Assembly: GCA_036399015.1 (NCBI GenBank)
Contig: DASWNW010000016.1
Span: 1 to 64,000 of the forward strand
Origin: QHVT01 sp036399015
GTDB taxonomy: Bacteria; Acidobacteriota; Thermoanaerobaculia; Gp7-AA8
DNA: 64,000 nt
Reading direction: 5' to 3'
Below the pieces are notes generated by a model. The model worked only from the letters and a program-made list of their open reading frames with translations, was not told where the DNA came from and did not search any database. This document shows positions 24,124-32,710 of the stretch, in pieces. Numbering within the stretch: position 1 is the stretch's first letter; each line of letters begins with the position of its first letter. Position numbers and translations under genes: made by a program.

Positions 24124-26595
24124 ATGATCCGAATTTTAGCGATGCTCCTCCTCGTGCTGCTGGCCGGCACGGCCGCGCGGGCGCAAACGGCGACTCCTCC
24201 CGCACCGGAGCGGCCGCGTCCGCGGCCCGGCCAGATCCTCGAGACTCCCGGCACCGGGCGTATCACCGACGCCCCCCGCCCGGAGGCTCCCCGCGCCACC
24301 GGCCAGGTGGTGGAGAGGTTCGAAGCGGTCGGCAACACCTCCGTCGCCTCCGACACCATCCGCGTCTACCTCGGCATCAGCCCCGGCGACGCCTACGACC
24401 CCGCCGCGATTCAGCGCAACTTCCACAACCTCTGGCAGACCGGCCTCTTCGACGACATCCGCGTCGAGACCGAGCCGGGTGAGACACCGAACGCCGTCGT
24501 GGTCCGGGTCACCGTCCAGGAGCGCCCCCGCATCGGCTCGGTCGAGTTCCGCGGCAACAAGGAGCTGAACACCTCCAAGATCAACGAGGCGCTCGAGAGC
24601 GCGAAGATCGACCTGCACGTCGGCAACACGATCGAGCAGACGCTGATCCGCCGCGCCGCCGAGACCATCCGCCGCGTCTACAGCGAAGGCGGCTTCGAAG
24701 GGGTCAACGTCGACACGATGACCGAGGACCTCAGCCAGCCGGGCGAGAAGAAGATCGTCTTCGTCATCAACGAAGGCGTGAAGGCGAAGGTCGCCGCGAT
24801 CGACTTCACCGGCAACCAGCGCTTCTCCGACCGCAAGCTCCGCGGCGAAATGAAGGAAGTGCGCAAGCACAACCTCTATACGTGGGTCCGCAAGAAGAAC
24901 CTCTACATCCCCTCGAAGCTCAACGAGGACCTCGAGACCATCCGCAACTTCTACCAGGACCACGGCTACCAGGACGTGACCTTCGGCGACCCGATCATCA
25001 CCACGGTGAAGAAGCGGGTGAAGATCACCATCCCGGTCAACGAAGGGGAGGTCCACACCTTCGGCAGCGTCTCCGTCAGCGGCAACACGGTGTTCACGAA
25101 CGAGCAGGTGATCGGCGAGTGGCCGCTGCAGCCGGGTGAGACGCTTCGCCGCAAGCCGATCCAGGCGCGCATCGACGCGTTCGACGAGGCGTACCGCATG
25201 CGCGGCTACATCTACGCGTACGTCGATCCGGAGTACGTCGACCGCGGCAACAACGTGGTGGACGTGAACCTGCGCGTCTTCGAAGGGGAGCAGTTCCGAC
25301 TCGGCCGTCTCGAGTTCGAGGGCAACACCACCACCAAGGACAAGGTGCTCCGCCGTGAGATCTTCCTCGAGGAAGGTCAGATCATGGACATGGAGACCTT
25401 CAAGCAGAGCCTCTACAAGCTCGGCCAGCTCGGCTACTTCAAGGTCACGGAGAACCCCGACTTCAAGGTGAACCAGGACTCGAAGACGGTGGACATCACC
25501 GTGAAGGGCCTGGAAGAGGGGAAGAACGACATCCAGTTCGGCGGCGGCTACTCCGAGGGTGGCGGCTTCTTCCTGCAGGCCAACTTCGCGACGCGCAACT
25601 TCCTCGGCGAGGGCGAGAGCTTCTCGCTCGGCTACCAGCGCGGCGCCCGCACCAACTACTACAGCATCGCCTACTCCGATCCCTGGTTCCTCGACACGCC
25701 GAACAGCCTCGGGATCTCGCTCTACAACCGCGACACCGTGCTTCCGGAAGCGTTCGGCTTCGAGAACCGCGGCCGCGGCGGCACGATCGCCTACGGCTAC
25801 CGCCTGCGTCGCTTCGACAGCGTCGGCCTGATCTACGGCTACGAGCGCTCGCGCAGCGTCTACGAGACGGTGGAGACGCCGGACGAGCAGGGCAACATCC
25901 CGGTCCCGGCGGTCTCGGACCTCCGCTTCGTCACGTCGTCGATCGTGCCGACGTACCGCTACGACTCACGCGACAGCCCATTCGACGCGATGCGCGGCGG
26001 GCGCGTGTCGGTGGGGCTGGCGTACACCGGCGGCCCACTCGGCGGCACCATCGACATGTTCAAGCCGACGCTGGCGATGACGAAGTTCTTCCGCATCTCG
26101 CGGCGGAGCTCCTTCAGCGTCAACATGGAGGGGGGCTACATCCACCCCTTCGGCGAGGACGACGACTGCGCGTACACGTACGACGACCTGTCGCCGGAGA
26201 TCACGCAGCTCTGCATCCCGCCGTCCGAGCGGTTCCTGGTCGGCGGCGAGTCCTCGGTGCGCGGCTTCAAGTTCGGCACCCTCGGCCCGATCGAGCGCTT
26301 CCAGGGCAACGTCGAGCGTCCGGCCGGCGGCTACAGCTATCACACCTACAACTTCGAGTACCTCTACCGGCTCAACGACCCGTTGCGGCTGGTGCTGTTC
26401 GCCGATGCGGGCAAGGGCTACGGATACCGGGAGAACATCGACTTCTCCGGTCTTCGTTACAGTTTTGGCGCCGAGCTCCGTATCTTCCTGCCTGTCTTCC
26501 AGTTCCCGCTGCGGTTCATCTACGCGATCAACCCGCAGGAACGGGAAGGCGACAGATTCGAAGGTTTCCAGTTCACGATCGGGAATACGTTCTAA
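24124..26595 (+). CDS. bamA: Outer membrane protein assembly factor BamA
   Basis: The 823-residue Omp85 protein is the core of the BAM complex that folds beta-barrel proteins into the outer membrane. A signal peptide ends AARAQ and is followed by a Pro/Arg-rich linker. Five POTRA domains span about residues 60-440, with repeated patterns such as VEFRGNKELN, IDFTGNQRFS, VSVSGNTVF and LEFEGNTTT. The C-terminal 16-strand barrel contains the conserved lid motif FLVGGESSVRGF (VRGF) and ends in a terminal aromatic Phe. The following skp gene is the usual neighbour. The upstream gap has TAGAAT at 24026, which would give a leader of about 90 nt. Confidence 0.97.
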   Translation: MIRILAMLLLVLLAGTAARAQTATPPAPERPRPRPGQILETPGTGRITDAPRPEAPRATGQVVERFEAVGNTSVASDTIRVYLGISPGDAYDPAAIQRNFHNLWQTGLFDDIRVETEPGETPNAVVVRVTVQERPRIGSVEFRGNKELNTSKINEALESAKIDLHVGNTIEQTLIRRAAETIRRVYSEGGFEGVNVDTMTEDLSQPGEKKIVFVINEGVKAKVAAIDFTGNQRFSDRKLRGEMKEVRKHNLYTWVRKKNLYIPSKLNEDLETIRNFYQDHGYQDVTFGDPIITTVKKRVKITIPVNEGEVHTFGSVSVSGNTVFTNEQVIGEWPLQPGETLRRKPIQARIDAFDEAYRMRGYIYAYVDPEYVDRGNNVVDVNLRVFEGEQFRLGRLEFEGNTTTKDKVLRREIFLEEGQIMDMETFKQSLYKLGQLGYFKVTENPDFKVNQDSKTVDITVKGLEEGKNDIQFGGGYSEGGGFFLQANFATRNFLGEGESFSLGYQRGARTNYYSIAYSDPWFLDTPNSLGISLYNRDTVLPEAFGFENRGRGGTIAYGYRLRRFDSVGLIYGYERSRSVYETVETPDEQGNIPVPAVSDLRFVTSSIVPTYRYDSRDSPFDAMRGGRVSVGLAYTGGPLGGTIDMFKPTLAMTKFFRISRRSSFSVNMEGGYIHPFGEDDDCAYTYDDLSPEITQLCIPPSERFLVGGESSVRGFKFGTLGPIERFQGNVERPAGGYSYHTYNFEYLYRLNDPLRLVLFADAGKGYGYRENIDFSGLRYSFGAELRIFLPVFQFPLRFIYAINPQEREGDRFEGFQFTIGNTF

Positions 26596-26645
26596 ACGGC
26601 GGCCGATTAACGACCGTTGTCCAACGGATCAGAAGGAGAGTCCCC

Positions 26646-27188
26646 ATGAAGAAGTTCCTCGTTACGATGGCAGTGGCCGCACTCGCGACGCCGATGTTCG
26701 CCCAGACGGCGCCGGCCCGCGTCGCGGTGATTGACGTGCAGAAGGTCCTCACGCAGTCCACCTCCGGCAAGGCTGCCTACGAGAAGCTCAAGCAGCTCCA
26801 GGAAGAGCGGATCGCCAAGGCCAAGCAGCTCGACGAAGACGCGAAGAAGCTCGAGCAGGAGATCGGCACCAAGCGCCTCTCGCTGAGCGAGGACAAGCTC
26901 GCCGACATGCAGAAGCAGCTCGCCGACAAGCGCATCGCCATCCAGCGCTACGCGCAGGACGCCGACCGTGAGATCGGTGAGGCCCGCGACCGCGAGCTCC
27001 AGGCCCTCGAGGGCCGCATCAAGCCGGTCATCGACGGCATCGGCAAGGAGATGGGCCTCGCCGCCATCTTCAACAAGTTCGAGTCCGGCCTGGTCTACGC
27101 CGCCGACGCGATCGACATCACCGACACGGTGATCCAGCGCTTCAACGCGGCTGCCCCGGCTCCGGCGGCAGCGGCGGCGAAGAAGTAA
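26646..27188 (+). CDS. skp: OmpH/Skp family periplasmic chaperone
   Basis: The 180-residue protein has a signal peptide ending MFAQ, then VAVIDVQKVL, the Skp N-terminal strand, and a long charged coiled coil (about residues 45-125) with KQLDEDAKKLEQEI and MQKQLADKRIAIQR. The C-terminus ends in an Ala/Pro-rich tail and KK. It should hold unfolded outer membrane proteins for BAM. AAGGAG lies about 8 bp before the ATG. A terminator follows. Confidence 0.92.
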   Translation: MKKFLVTMAVAALATPMFAQTAPARVAVIDVQKVLTQSTSGKAAYEKLKQLQEERIAKAKQLDEDAKKLEQEIGTKRLSLSEDKLADMQKQLADKRIAIQRYAQDADREIGEARDRELQALEGRIKPVIDGIGKEMGLAAIFNKFESGLVYAADAIDITDTVIQRFNAAAPAPAAAAAKK

Positions 27189-27214
27189 CTGCCGTTCTCA
27201 CCGGTGTCGTGATG

Positions 27215-27242
27215 AAAAGCCTCCCGATCTCGGGAGGCTTTT
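27215..27242 (+). terminator. Rho-independent terminator after skp
   Basis: AAAAGCCTCCCG and CGGGAGGCTTTT pair around a short loop, with a T-run closing the right arm. It separates bamA-skp from the lpx operon. Confidence 0.85.
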
Positions 27243-27271
27243 GCGTTCTGCGCGGCGCGTTCTAAATTCAT

Positions 27272-27277
27272 TACAAT
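27272..27277 (+). promoter_or_regulatory. -10 box for lpxD operon (leaderless)
   Basis: TACAAT ends 11 bp before the lpxD ATG at 27289. No ribosome-binding site is present. Confidence 0.45.
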
Positions 27278-27288
27278 CCGCCGCGCCG

Positions 27289-28248
27289 ATGCCCGCCGTT
27301 CCGCTTTCCGACATCGTCGCTTTCGTCTCCGGCCGCTACGACGGCCCGGACACTCCCATCGACGGAGTGCTTCCGCTCGCCGAGGCGACCGGGCGGCACA
27401 TCTCGTTCCTGTCCAACCCCAAGTACGCCTCGCAGCTCGAGACCACGAACGCCGCGGCGGTGCTGGTGGCGAACGATCTGCCGGGCGACTCGCCAAAGTA
27501 CATCCGCGTCGCGAATCCCTACTACGCGATGGCCACCACCGTGGCGCGCTTCTTCGCCCACCGGCCGGCGCCGCGCGGGATCTCGGAGCGGGCGGAGATC
27601 GCCGCGTCGGCGAAGCTGGGGCGCAACGTGGCGGTGGGGGCGTTCACCTCGGTCGGTGAGGACGCCGTCATCGGCGACGGCGTCGTGCTCTACCCGAATG
27701 TCACCATCGAGGCCGGCGCGTCGATCGGCGACGGCACGGTCGTCTTCCCGAACGTCTCCGTGTACCACGGCTGCCGTGTGGGGCGGCGCTGCATCCTCCA
27801 CAGCGGCGTCGTCATCGGCTCGGACGGCTACGGCTTCGCGACCGACGAGCGGGGCGTGCACCACAAGATCCCGCAGGTCGGGATCGTGCGCATCGAGGAC
27901 GACGTGGAGATCGGCGCCGGCACCACCATCGACCGCGCCGCGCTCGGCGAGACGGTCGTCGGCGAAGGCACGAAGATCGACAATCTCGTGCAGATCGGCC
28001 ATAACGTGAGGATCGGCAAGCGCTGCCTCCTCGTCGCGCAGGTCGGCATCGCCGGCTCCACCACCCTGGGCGACCACGTGCAGGTAGGCGGACAGTCCGG
28101 CTTCGCCGGACACCTCAAGATCGGCGACCGCGTCCGCGTTTACTCGAAGAGCGCCGTATTTGAGGACGTGCCGGACGGAGTCTGGGTCCGCGGAATCCCC
28201 GCGGTCAGCCAGCGCGAGTACGTCCGCCAGCAGCGGAGAAAGAAATGA
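27289..28248 (+). CDS. lpxD: UDP-3-O-(3-hydroxyacyl)glucosamine N-acyltransferase
   Basis: The 319-residue enzyme adds the second acyl chain in lipid A synthesis, in the cytosol. The N-terminal uridine-binding domain ends near residue 95, with FLSNPKY. The left-handed beta-helix of hexapeptide repeats covers about 95-290, including the catalytic His in QIGHNVRIG and QVGIAGSTTLG. The ATG at 27289 gives the normal family start; the longer frame from 27241 overlaps the terminator. First gene of lpxD-fabZ-lpxA-Gfo/Idh-mtnP, all joined by 4-bp ATGA overlaps. Confidence 0.95.
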   Translation: MPAVPLSDIVAFVSGRYDGPDTPIDGVLPLAEATGRHISFLSNPKYASQLETTNAAAVLVANDLPGDSPKYIRVANPYYAMATTVARFFAHRPAPRGISERAEIAASAKLGRNVAVGAFTSVGEDAVIGDGVVLYPNVTIEAGASIGDGTVVFPNVSVYHGCRVGRRCILHSGVVIGSDGYGFATDERGVHHKIPQVGIVRIEDDVEIGAGTTIDRAALGETVVGEGTKIDNLVQIGHNVRIGKRCLLVAQVGIAGSTTLGDHVQVGGQSGFAGHLKIGDRVRVYSKSAVFEDVPDGVWVRGIPAVSQREYVRQQRRKK

Positions 28249-28697
28249 CCACGCTCAACATCAACGAGATCATGAAGCTCCTGCCGCATCGCTACCCGAT
28301 GCTGCTGGTCGACCGCGTCCTCGAGATCTCCGACGACGCGAAGCGCATCGTCGGCCTCAAGAACGTCTCCGCCAACGAGCAGTTCTTCCAGGGACACTTT
28401 CCGGGCTCGCCGGTGATGCCGGGCGTGCTGATCGTCGAGGCGATGGCGCAGTGCTCCGCGCTCCTCGGCCTCAAGGAGATGAGTGAGGAGGAGCGGGCGA
28501 AGAAGCTCTTCCTCTTCGGCGGCATCGACAAGGCGCGCTTCCGCCGGCCGGTCGTGCCCGGCGACCAGCTCATCCTGGAGTGCGAGGTGCTGCACCGCCG
28601 CGCCACCACCGTCAAGATGCGCGGCGTGGCGAAGGTCAACGACGTCGTCGTCGCCGAGGCCGAGCTCCTGAGCATGCTGGTGGACCGGCCGGAATGA
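28245..28697 (+). CDS. fabZ: 3-hydroxyacyl-ACP dehydratase FabZ
   Basis: The 150-residue hot-dog-fold enzyme dehydrates 3-hydroxyacyl-ACP in fatty acid elongation and competes with LpxA/LpxD for the same substrate. The family signature LLPHRYPMLLVDRV, catalytic His in FFQGHFPGSPVMPG, and Glu in VEAMAQ are all present. ATGA overlaps join it to lpxD and lpxA. Cytosolic. Confidence 0.96.
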   Translation: MTTLNINEIMKLLPHRYPMLLVDRVLEISDDAKRIVGLKNVSANEQFFQGHFPGSPVMPGVLIVEAMAQCSALLGLKEMSEEERAKKLFLFGGIDKARFRRPVVPGDQLILECEVLHRRATTVKMRGVAKVNDVVVAEAELLSMLVDRPE

Positions 28698-29473
28698 GCA
28701 ACATCGCGGCAACGGCCGTCATCAGCAGCGAAGCCTCGCTCGCGCCCGACGTCGAAGTCGGGCCATACGCGGTCATCGGTCCGCACGTCACCATCGGCGC
28801 CGGCACGGTGATCGGGCCGCACATGCGCATCGAGGGGCCGGCCACGATCGGGGAGCGCAACCGCTTCTTCGGCCAGGCCTCGGTCGGCACCGAGCCGCAG
28901 GACCTCAAGTTCAAGGGCGAGCGCACCGAGCTGCGCATCGGCAACGACAACGTCTTCCGCGAGTTCGTCACCATAAACCGCGGCACGACCGGCGGCGGCG
29001 GCGTGACCACGCTCGGCTCGCACAACTTCTTCATGGCCTACTCGCACGTGGCGCACGACTGCCACGTCGGCTCGAACACGATCTTCGCGAACAACGCCAC
29101 GCTGGCGGGGCACGTCGAGGTGGGCGACTTCGCCACCGTCGGCGCCTTCTCGGCGGTCCATCAGTTCTGCCGCGTCGGTGACCACGCCTTCATCGGCGGC
29201 GGCTCGATCTGCACGCAGGACGTGCTGCCGTTCGTGAAGACGGTCGGCAACCGCCCCGCGAAGACGTACGGCGTGAACAACATCGGCCTCGAGCGGAAGG
29301 GCTTTCAGAAGGAGAGCGTCGAGGCGCTGCAGCGCGCCTACCGCATCCTCACCCGCTCGAAGCTGCTGCTGCAGGACGCGCTCGATCGCATCGAGGCGGA
29401 GCTGGGGCTCCATCCGGAGGTGCGCTACTTCGTCGCGTTCATCCGGGAGTCGAAGCGGGGCGTGATTCGATGA
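28694..29473 (+). CDS. lpxA: UDP-GlcNAc (or 3-amino analogue) acyltransferase LpxA
   Basis: The 259-residue enzyme carries out the first acylation of lipid A synthesis. The left-handed beta-helix covers residues 1-190, with the catalytic His in YSHVAHDCHVG and the C-terminal helical domain after NNIGLERKGF. The start ATGA overlaps the fabZ stop. The Gfo/Idh dehydrogenase gene immediately after it (also coupled) resembles GnnA, which oxidises UDP-GlcNAc for 3-amino sugar formation, so this LpxA may accept a 3-amino substrate and make an amide bond. That specificity is inference from context. Confidence 0.95.
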   Translation: MSNIAATAVISSEASLAPDVEVGPYAVIGPHVTIGAGTVIGPHMRIEGPATIGERNRFFGQASVGTEPQDLKFKGERTELRIGNDNVFREFVTINRGTTGGGGVTTLGSHNFFMAYSHVAHDCHVGSNTIFANNATLAGHVEVGDFATVGAFSAVHQFCRVGDHAFIGGGSICTQDVLPFVKTVGNRPAKTYGVNNIGLERKGFQKESVEALQRAYRILTRSKLLLQDALDRIEAELGLHPEVRYFVAFIRESKRGVIR

Positions 29474-30414
29474 CGGTGAAGGTCGGCGTCGTCGGCACCG
29501 GCTACCTCGGCCGCCTGCACGCGCGGGTGCTCAGCGAGATGCCGGACGCGCGCATGGTCGGCTTCGTCGAGCCGAACGACGCCATCGCCGCCGAGGTCGC
29601 GGAGACGCTGCAGTTGAAACGCTTCGCGAGCGTCGCGGAGCTGGCGAAGGAGATCGACGGCGCGGTCGTGGCCACGCCGACCACGTCGCACTTCGAGGTC
29701 GCCAGCGAGCTGCTGGAGGCGGGCGTCGACGTGATGGTCGAGAAGCCGATCACCTCCACCGTCGACGAGGCGCGCCGCCTGATCGAGCTCGCCGCGAAGC
29801 ACGGCCGCATCGTGCAGGTGGGGCACGTCGAGCGTTACAACCCCGCCATCATCGCGGTGGCGTCGCTCGTCGGCGCGTCGCGCTACTTCGAGGCGGAGCG
29901 CCTCGGCGTGTTCGTCCCCCGCTCGCTCGACGTCGACGTCCTGCTCGACCTCATGATCCACGACCTCAACCTCGTCCTCTCGCTGCTCAAACAGCAGGTG
30001 GTGGAGGTGCGGGCGGTGGGCGTGCCGGTGCTGACCGACAAGGTCGACATCACGAACGTGCGGCTGGAGCTCGAGAACGGCGCGGTGGCGAATCTCACCG
30101 CGAGCCGCGTGTCGCAGGAGCGGGTGCGCAAGCAGCGTTTCTTCGGCAGCGACTTCTATCTCTCGGTCGACACGAAGGAACAGGAAGTGAAGGGATATCG
30201 CCTCGTCGACGAGGGGGGCGCGCGGAAGGTGCGGCCGTTCGATCTCGACGTGACGAAGCAGGAGCCGCTGCGGGCGGAGAACGACGCCTTCCTGCAGTGC
30301 GTGCGCGACCGCTCGCGCCCCGTCGTCTCGGCCGAGGATGGGCTGGCGGCGGTGGAGCTGGCGCTGCGCGTGCGCGACGCGATCGACGCGGCGGTGGAGA
30401 GGTTCAGGGCATGA
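29470..30414 (+). CDS. Gfo/Idh/MocA oxidoreductase, GnnA-like
   Basis: This 314-residue NAD(P)-dependent sugar dehydrogenase has the Rossmann motif GTGYLGRLHA near residue 9, the catalytic EKP motif (VEKPITS) near 95, and GHVERYNPA and MIHDLNLVL, which I associate with the members encoded next to lpxA. By analogy with GnnA it could oxidise the 3-position of UDP-GlcNAc for lipid A with N-linked acyl chains. The transaminase GnnB expected for that pathway is not adjacent. It is translationally coupled to lpxA and mtnP. Confidence 0.82.
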   Translation: MTVKVGVVGTGYLGRLHARVLSEMPDARMVGFVEPNDAIAAEVAETLQLKRFASVAELAKEIDGAVVATPTTSHFEVASELLEAGVDVMVEKPITSTVDEARRLIELAAKHGRIVQVGHVERYNPAIIAVASLVGASRYFEAERLGVFVPRSLDVDVLLDLMIHDLNLVLSLLKQQVVEVRAVGVPVLTDKVDITNVRLELENGAVANLTASRVSQERVRKQRFFGSDFYLSVDTKEQEVKGYRLVDEGGARKVRPFDLDVTKQEPLRAENDAFLQCVRDRSRPVVSAEDGLAAVELALRVRDAIDAAVERFRA

Positions 30415-31277
30415 GCGACGTGCGCATCGGCATCATCGGGGGCTCCGGCCTCTATCAGATGGAAGGTCTGAACGTGCTGTACGAGCGGACGGTGGAGACG
30501 CCGTTCGGCGCGCCGTCGGATCCGTTCGTGATCGGCGAGATTGAGGGCGTCACGGTGGCGTTTCTGGCGCGGCACGGACGCGGTCACCGCTTCACGCCGT
30601 CCGAGGTGAACTACCGCGCCAACGTCTTCGGGATGAAGCTCCTCGGCGTGCACACCATCCTCTCCGCGAGCGCCGTCGGCTCGCTGAAGGTCGACTACAA
30701 GCCGACCGACATCGTCTTCCCCCACCAGTTCATCGACCGCACGCGCCACCGCCCCGACACCTTCTTCGGCAACGGCATCGTCGCGCACGTCGCCTTCGCC
30801 GACCCGATCTGCGCCGGCGTGTCGTTCCTGATGGGCGACGCGGCGCGCGCCGCCGGCGCGACCGCGCACATGGGCGGCACGTACGTCTGCATGGAAGGGC
30901 CGCAGTTCTCGACGCGCGCGGAGTCGAACCTCTACCGCACCTGGGGCGCCGACGTGATCGGCATGACGAACCTCACCGAGGCGAAGCTGGCGCGGGAGGC
31001 GGAGCTCTGTTACGCCACCATGGCCCTCGTCACCGACTACGACTGCTGGCACCCCGAGCACGACGACGTCGACATCGAGCAGATCCTCGGCTACCTCCGC
31101 GCGAACGCGGCCATGGCCCAGACCATCCTCCGGACGTCGATCGCCGCGGCGGCGTCGCGGACGCGCGACTGTGCCTGCGCGAACGCACTGCAGTTCGCGC
31201 TGCTCACCGATCCCGGCGTCATCCCGCCGAAGGTGAAGGAAGACCTCTCGCCGCTGATCGGCAAGTACGTGCGTTAG
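30411..31277 (+). CDS. mtnP: S-methyl-5'-thioadenosine phosphorylase
   Basis: The 288-residue cytosolic enzyme cleaves methylthioadenosine to adenine and methylthioribose 1-phosphate for methionine salvage. Motifs are IGGSGLY at residues 9-15, RHGRGH near 57, MEGPQFSTRAES near 160 and GMTNLTEAKLAREAE near 185. ATGA coupling to the preceding gene places it in the lpx operon, an unusual location for a salvage enzyme. Its 3' end overlaps the convergent TonB_C gene by 4 bp. Confidence 0.93.
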   Translation: MSDVRIGIIGGSGLYQMEGLNVLYERTVETPFGAPSDPFVIGEIEGVTVAFLARHGRGHRFTPSEVNYRANVFGMKLLGVHTILSASAVGSLKVDYKPTDIVFPHQFIDRTRHRPDTFFGNGIVAHVAFADPICAGVSFLMGDAARAAGATAHMGGTYVCMEGPQFSTRAESNLYRTWGADVIGMTNLTEAKLAREAELCYATMALVTDYDCWHPEHDDVDIEQILGYLRANAAMAQTILRTSIAAAASRTRDCACANALQFALLTDPGVIPPKVKEDLSPLIGKYVR

Positions 31278-31966
31278 GGCTTGAACCCGACGGTCAGCTT
31301 GAAGATCACCGGCACCGGCTCGCCCTGGTTCTTTGCCGGCTGGAAGCGCCAGCGACGGACCGCCTCGAGGGCCACGTAGGAAAGCGTCGGCGCCGACAAC
31401 GGTTGCTCGATGACGGGGGAGGTGACGGTTCCCGTCTCGGTGATCACGACCTCCACGACCAGTTGCCCCCCGGCGCCCATGGCGTGCGCGCCGCCGGGGA
31501 ACGTCGGCAGCGTGTGCTTCAGCAGCTTCGGAGGGGTCAGCTCGGCGGTGCGCGGCTTGCCGTCTCCAGCCTCGGCGACGGGCGGCTTCCGCGGCTCGCC
31601 GTTCTCAGCGAGAAACTTTCCCGCCTCGCCGAAGGCGCTCAGGTCGCGCTTCGCGAGCTCCGGATGGAGGCTCGAGGCAACCTGCCAATACCAGATCGCG
31701 TCGTCGTGCTTTCCGAGACCGGCCAGGGCGACCGCCTTGTGCATGACGGCCACACCGAACGCCTTGGTCGATGCCTCGCCGAGTCCGAGGCGCTCGATCA
31801 TCTGCCGCACGACGCTCTCGGCAAGGCCGAGCGACCGCTTGTATTCGCCCGACTCGAGCGCCTTCGTGCTGTCGGCGATCTTTTTCTGCCACTCCGCCAC
31901 GACGTCGGCCCTGGCAGAGACACTGACGGCGAGACACGCGAGAAACGCGAGCGTGCGGAGTTTCAT
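31274..31966 (-). CDS. Secreted TonB C-terminal domain protein, paralog 1
   Basis: The 230-residue protein has a signal peptide ending VSARA, a helical TPR-like region (residues 25-125) and a C-terminal TonB_C-type domain with GGQLVVEVVITETGTV and ALEAVRRWRFQPAKNQGEPVPV. It lacks the N-terminal membrane anchor and Pro-rich spacer of true TonB, so it is probably a soluble periplasmic protein rather than an energy transducer. It is a tandem paralog of the next upstream gene, 4 bp away. A TAGGAT box 8 bp upstream could give it its own leaderless transcript. Confidence 0.78.
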   Translation of the reverse strand: MKLRTLAFLACLAVSVSARADVVAEWQKKIADSTKALESGEYKRSLGLAESVVRQMIERLGLGEASTKAFGVAVMHKAVALAGLGKHDDAIWYWQVASSLHPELAKRDLSAFGEAGKFLAENGEPRKPPVAEAGDGKPRTAELTPPKLLKHTLPTFPGGAHAMGAGGQLVVEVVITETGTVTSPVIEQPLSAPTLSYVALEAVRRWRFQPAKNQGEPVPVIFKLTVGFKP

Positions 31967-31970
31967 GGCG

Positions 31971-32672
31971 CTAAATCCTATAGTGGACGGTCATCTTCAC
32001 GAGCAGCGGGACGACCTTCCCGTCGACCATACCGCCCTCGTACCTCCAGCGGCGGAGCGCCTCCAGCGCGACGTACGTGAGCGTCGGCGCGGGGAGGGGC
32101 TTCAGGACGGCGGGATCGAGCGTCCGGCCGTCGGCGGTGACGACTGCCTCGACGATGAGGATGCCGCCGACCTTGAATACCGCGGCGGCGAGCGGGAAAA
32201 CCGGGTCGACGCTCTTCAGCACTTTCGGCGGGACGGTGTCGGGCGTCATCGGCCTCGCCTGCAGCTCGCCCGGCTCCTCCACCTCGCGCACGTCCATGGC
32301 GCTCACGAGCCTGCCGGCGTCGCCGAACGGCGTGAGGTCGACCTTCGCCAGCGCCGGCTCGATGCCGATGGCGACGTGCCAGTACCAGCGGGCGTCGTCG
32401 AGCTTTCCGAGGCCCGCGGACGCCACCGCCTTGTGCACGACCACGACGGCGAACGTGTGCGTCTCCGACTGGCCGGGGCCGAGCTTCTCGATCATGTCGG
32501 TGATCAGGCGGTTCGCGAGCCGCAGCGAGCGGGCGTGCTGGCCGCGCTTCAGCGCCGCGCTGCTCGCCTCGATCTTCTTCTGCCAGTCCTGCGCGACGTA
32601 GTTGTTGTCGGCGAAGAGCGCCGTCGCAAACAGCAGCGAGACGGCGAAGAGGTACGGGGTCGAGCGCGCCAT
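31971..32672 (-). CDS. Secreted TonB C-terminal domain protein, paralog 2
   Basis: The 233-residue tandem paralog of the downstream gene has a signal peptide ending ALFA, the same helical region with YWHVAIGIEPALAKVDLTPF, and a TonB_C-type end (GGILIVEAVVTADG, ALEALRRWRYEGG). No membrane anchor beyond the signal. Divergent from the PfkB kinase gene over a 38-bp gap with overlapping -10 boxes. Role unknown. Confidence 0.78.
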   Translation of the reverse strand: MARSTPYLFAVSLLFATALFADNNYVAQDWQKKIEASSAALKRGQHARSLRLANRLITDMIEKLGPGQSETHTFAVVVVHKAVASAGLGKLDDARWYWHVAIGIEPALAKVDLTPFGDAGRLVSAMDVREVEEPGELQARPMTPDTVPPKVLKSVDPVFPLAAAVFKVGGILIVEAVVTADGRTLDPAVLKPLPAPTLTYVALEALRRWRYEGGMVDGKVVPLLVKMTVHYRI

Positions 32673-32678
32673 GCGGAA

Positions 32679-32688
32679 ATGGTACTCT
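32679..32688. promoter_or_regulatory. Overlapping bidirectional -10 boxes, TonB_C/PfkB
   Basis: ATGGTACTCT reads TACTCT toward the kinase gene (leader about 16 nt with AAAGGA) and TACCAT toward the TonB_C gene, whose ATG is 6 bp past the box. Confidence 0.45.
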
Positions 32689-32710
32689 CCGCCGCCGAAA
32701 GGAACCCTGC

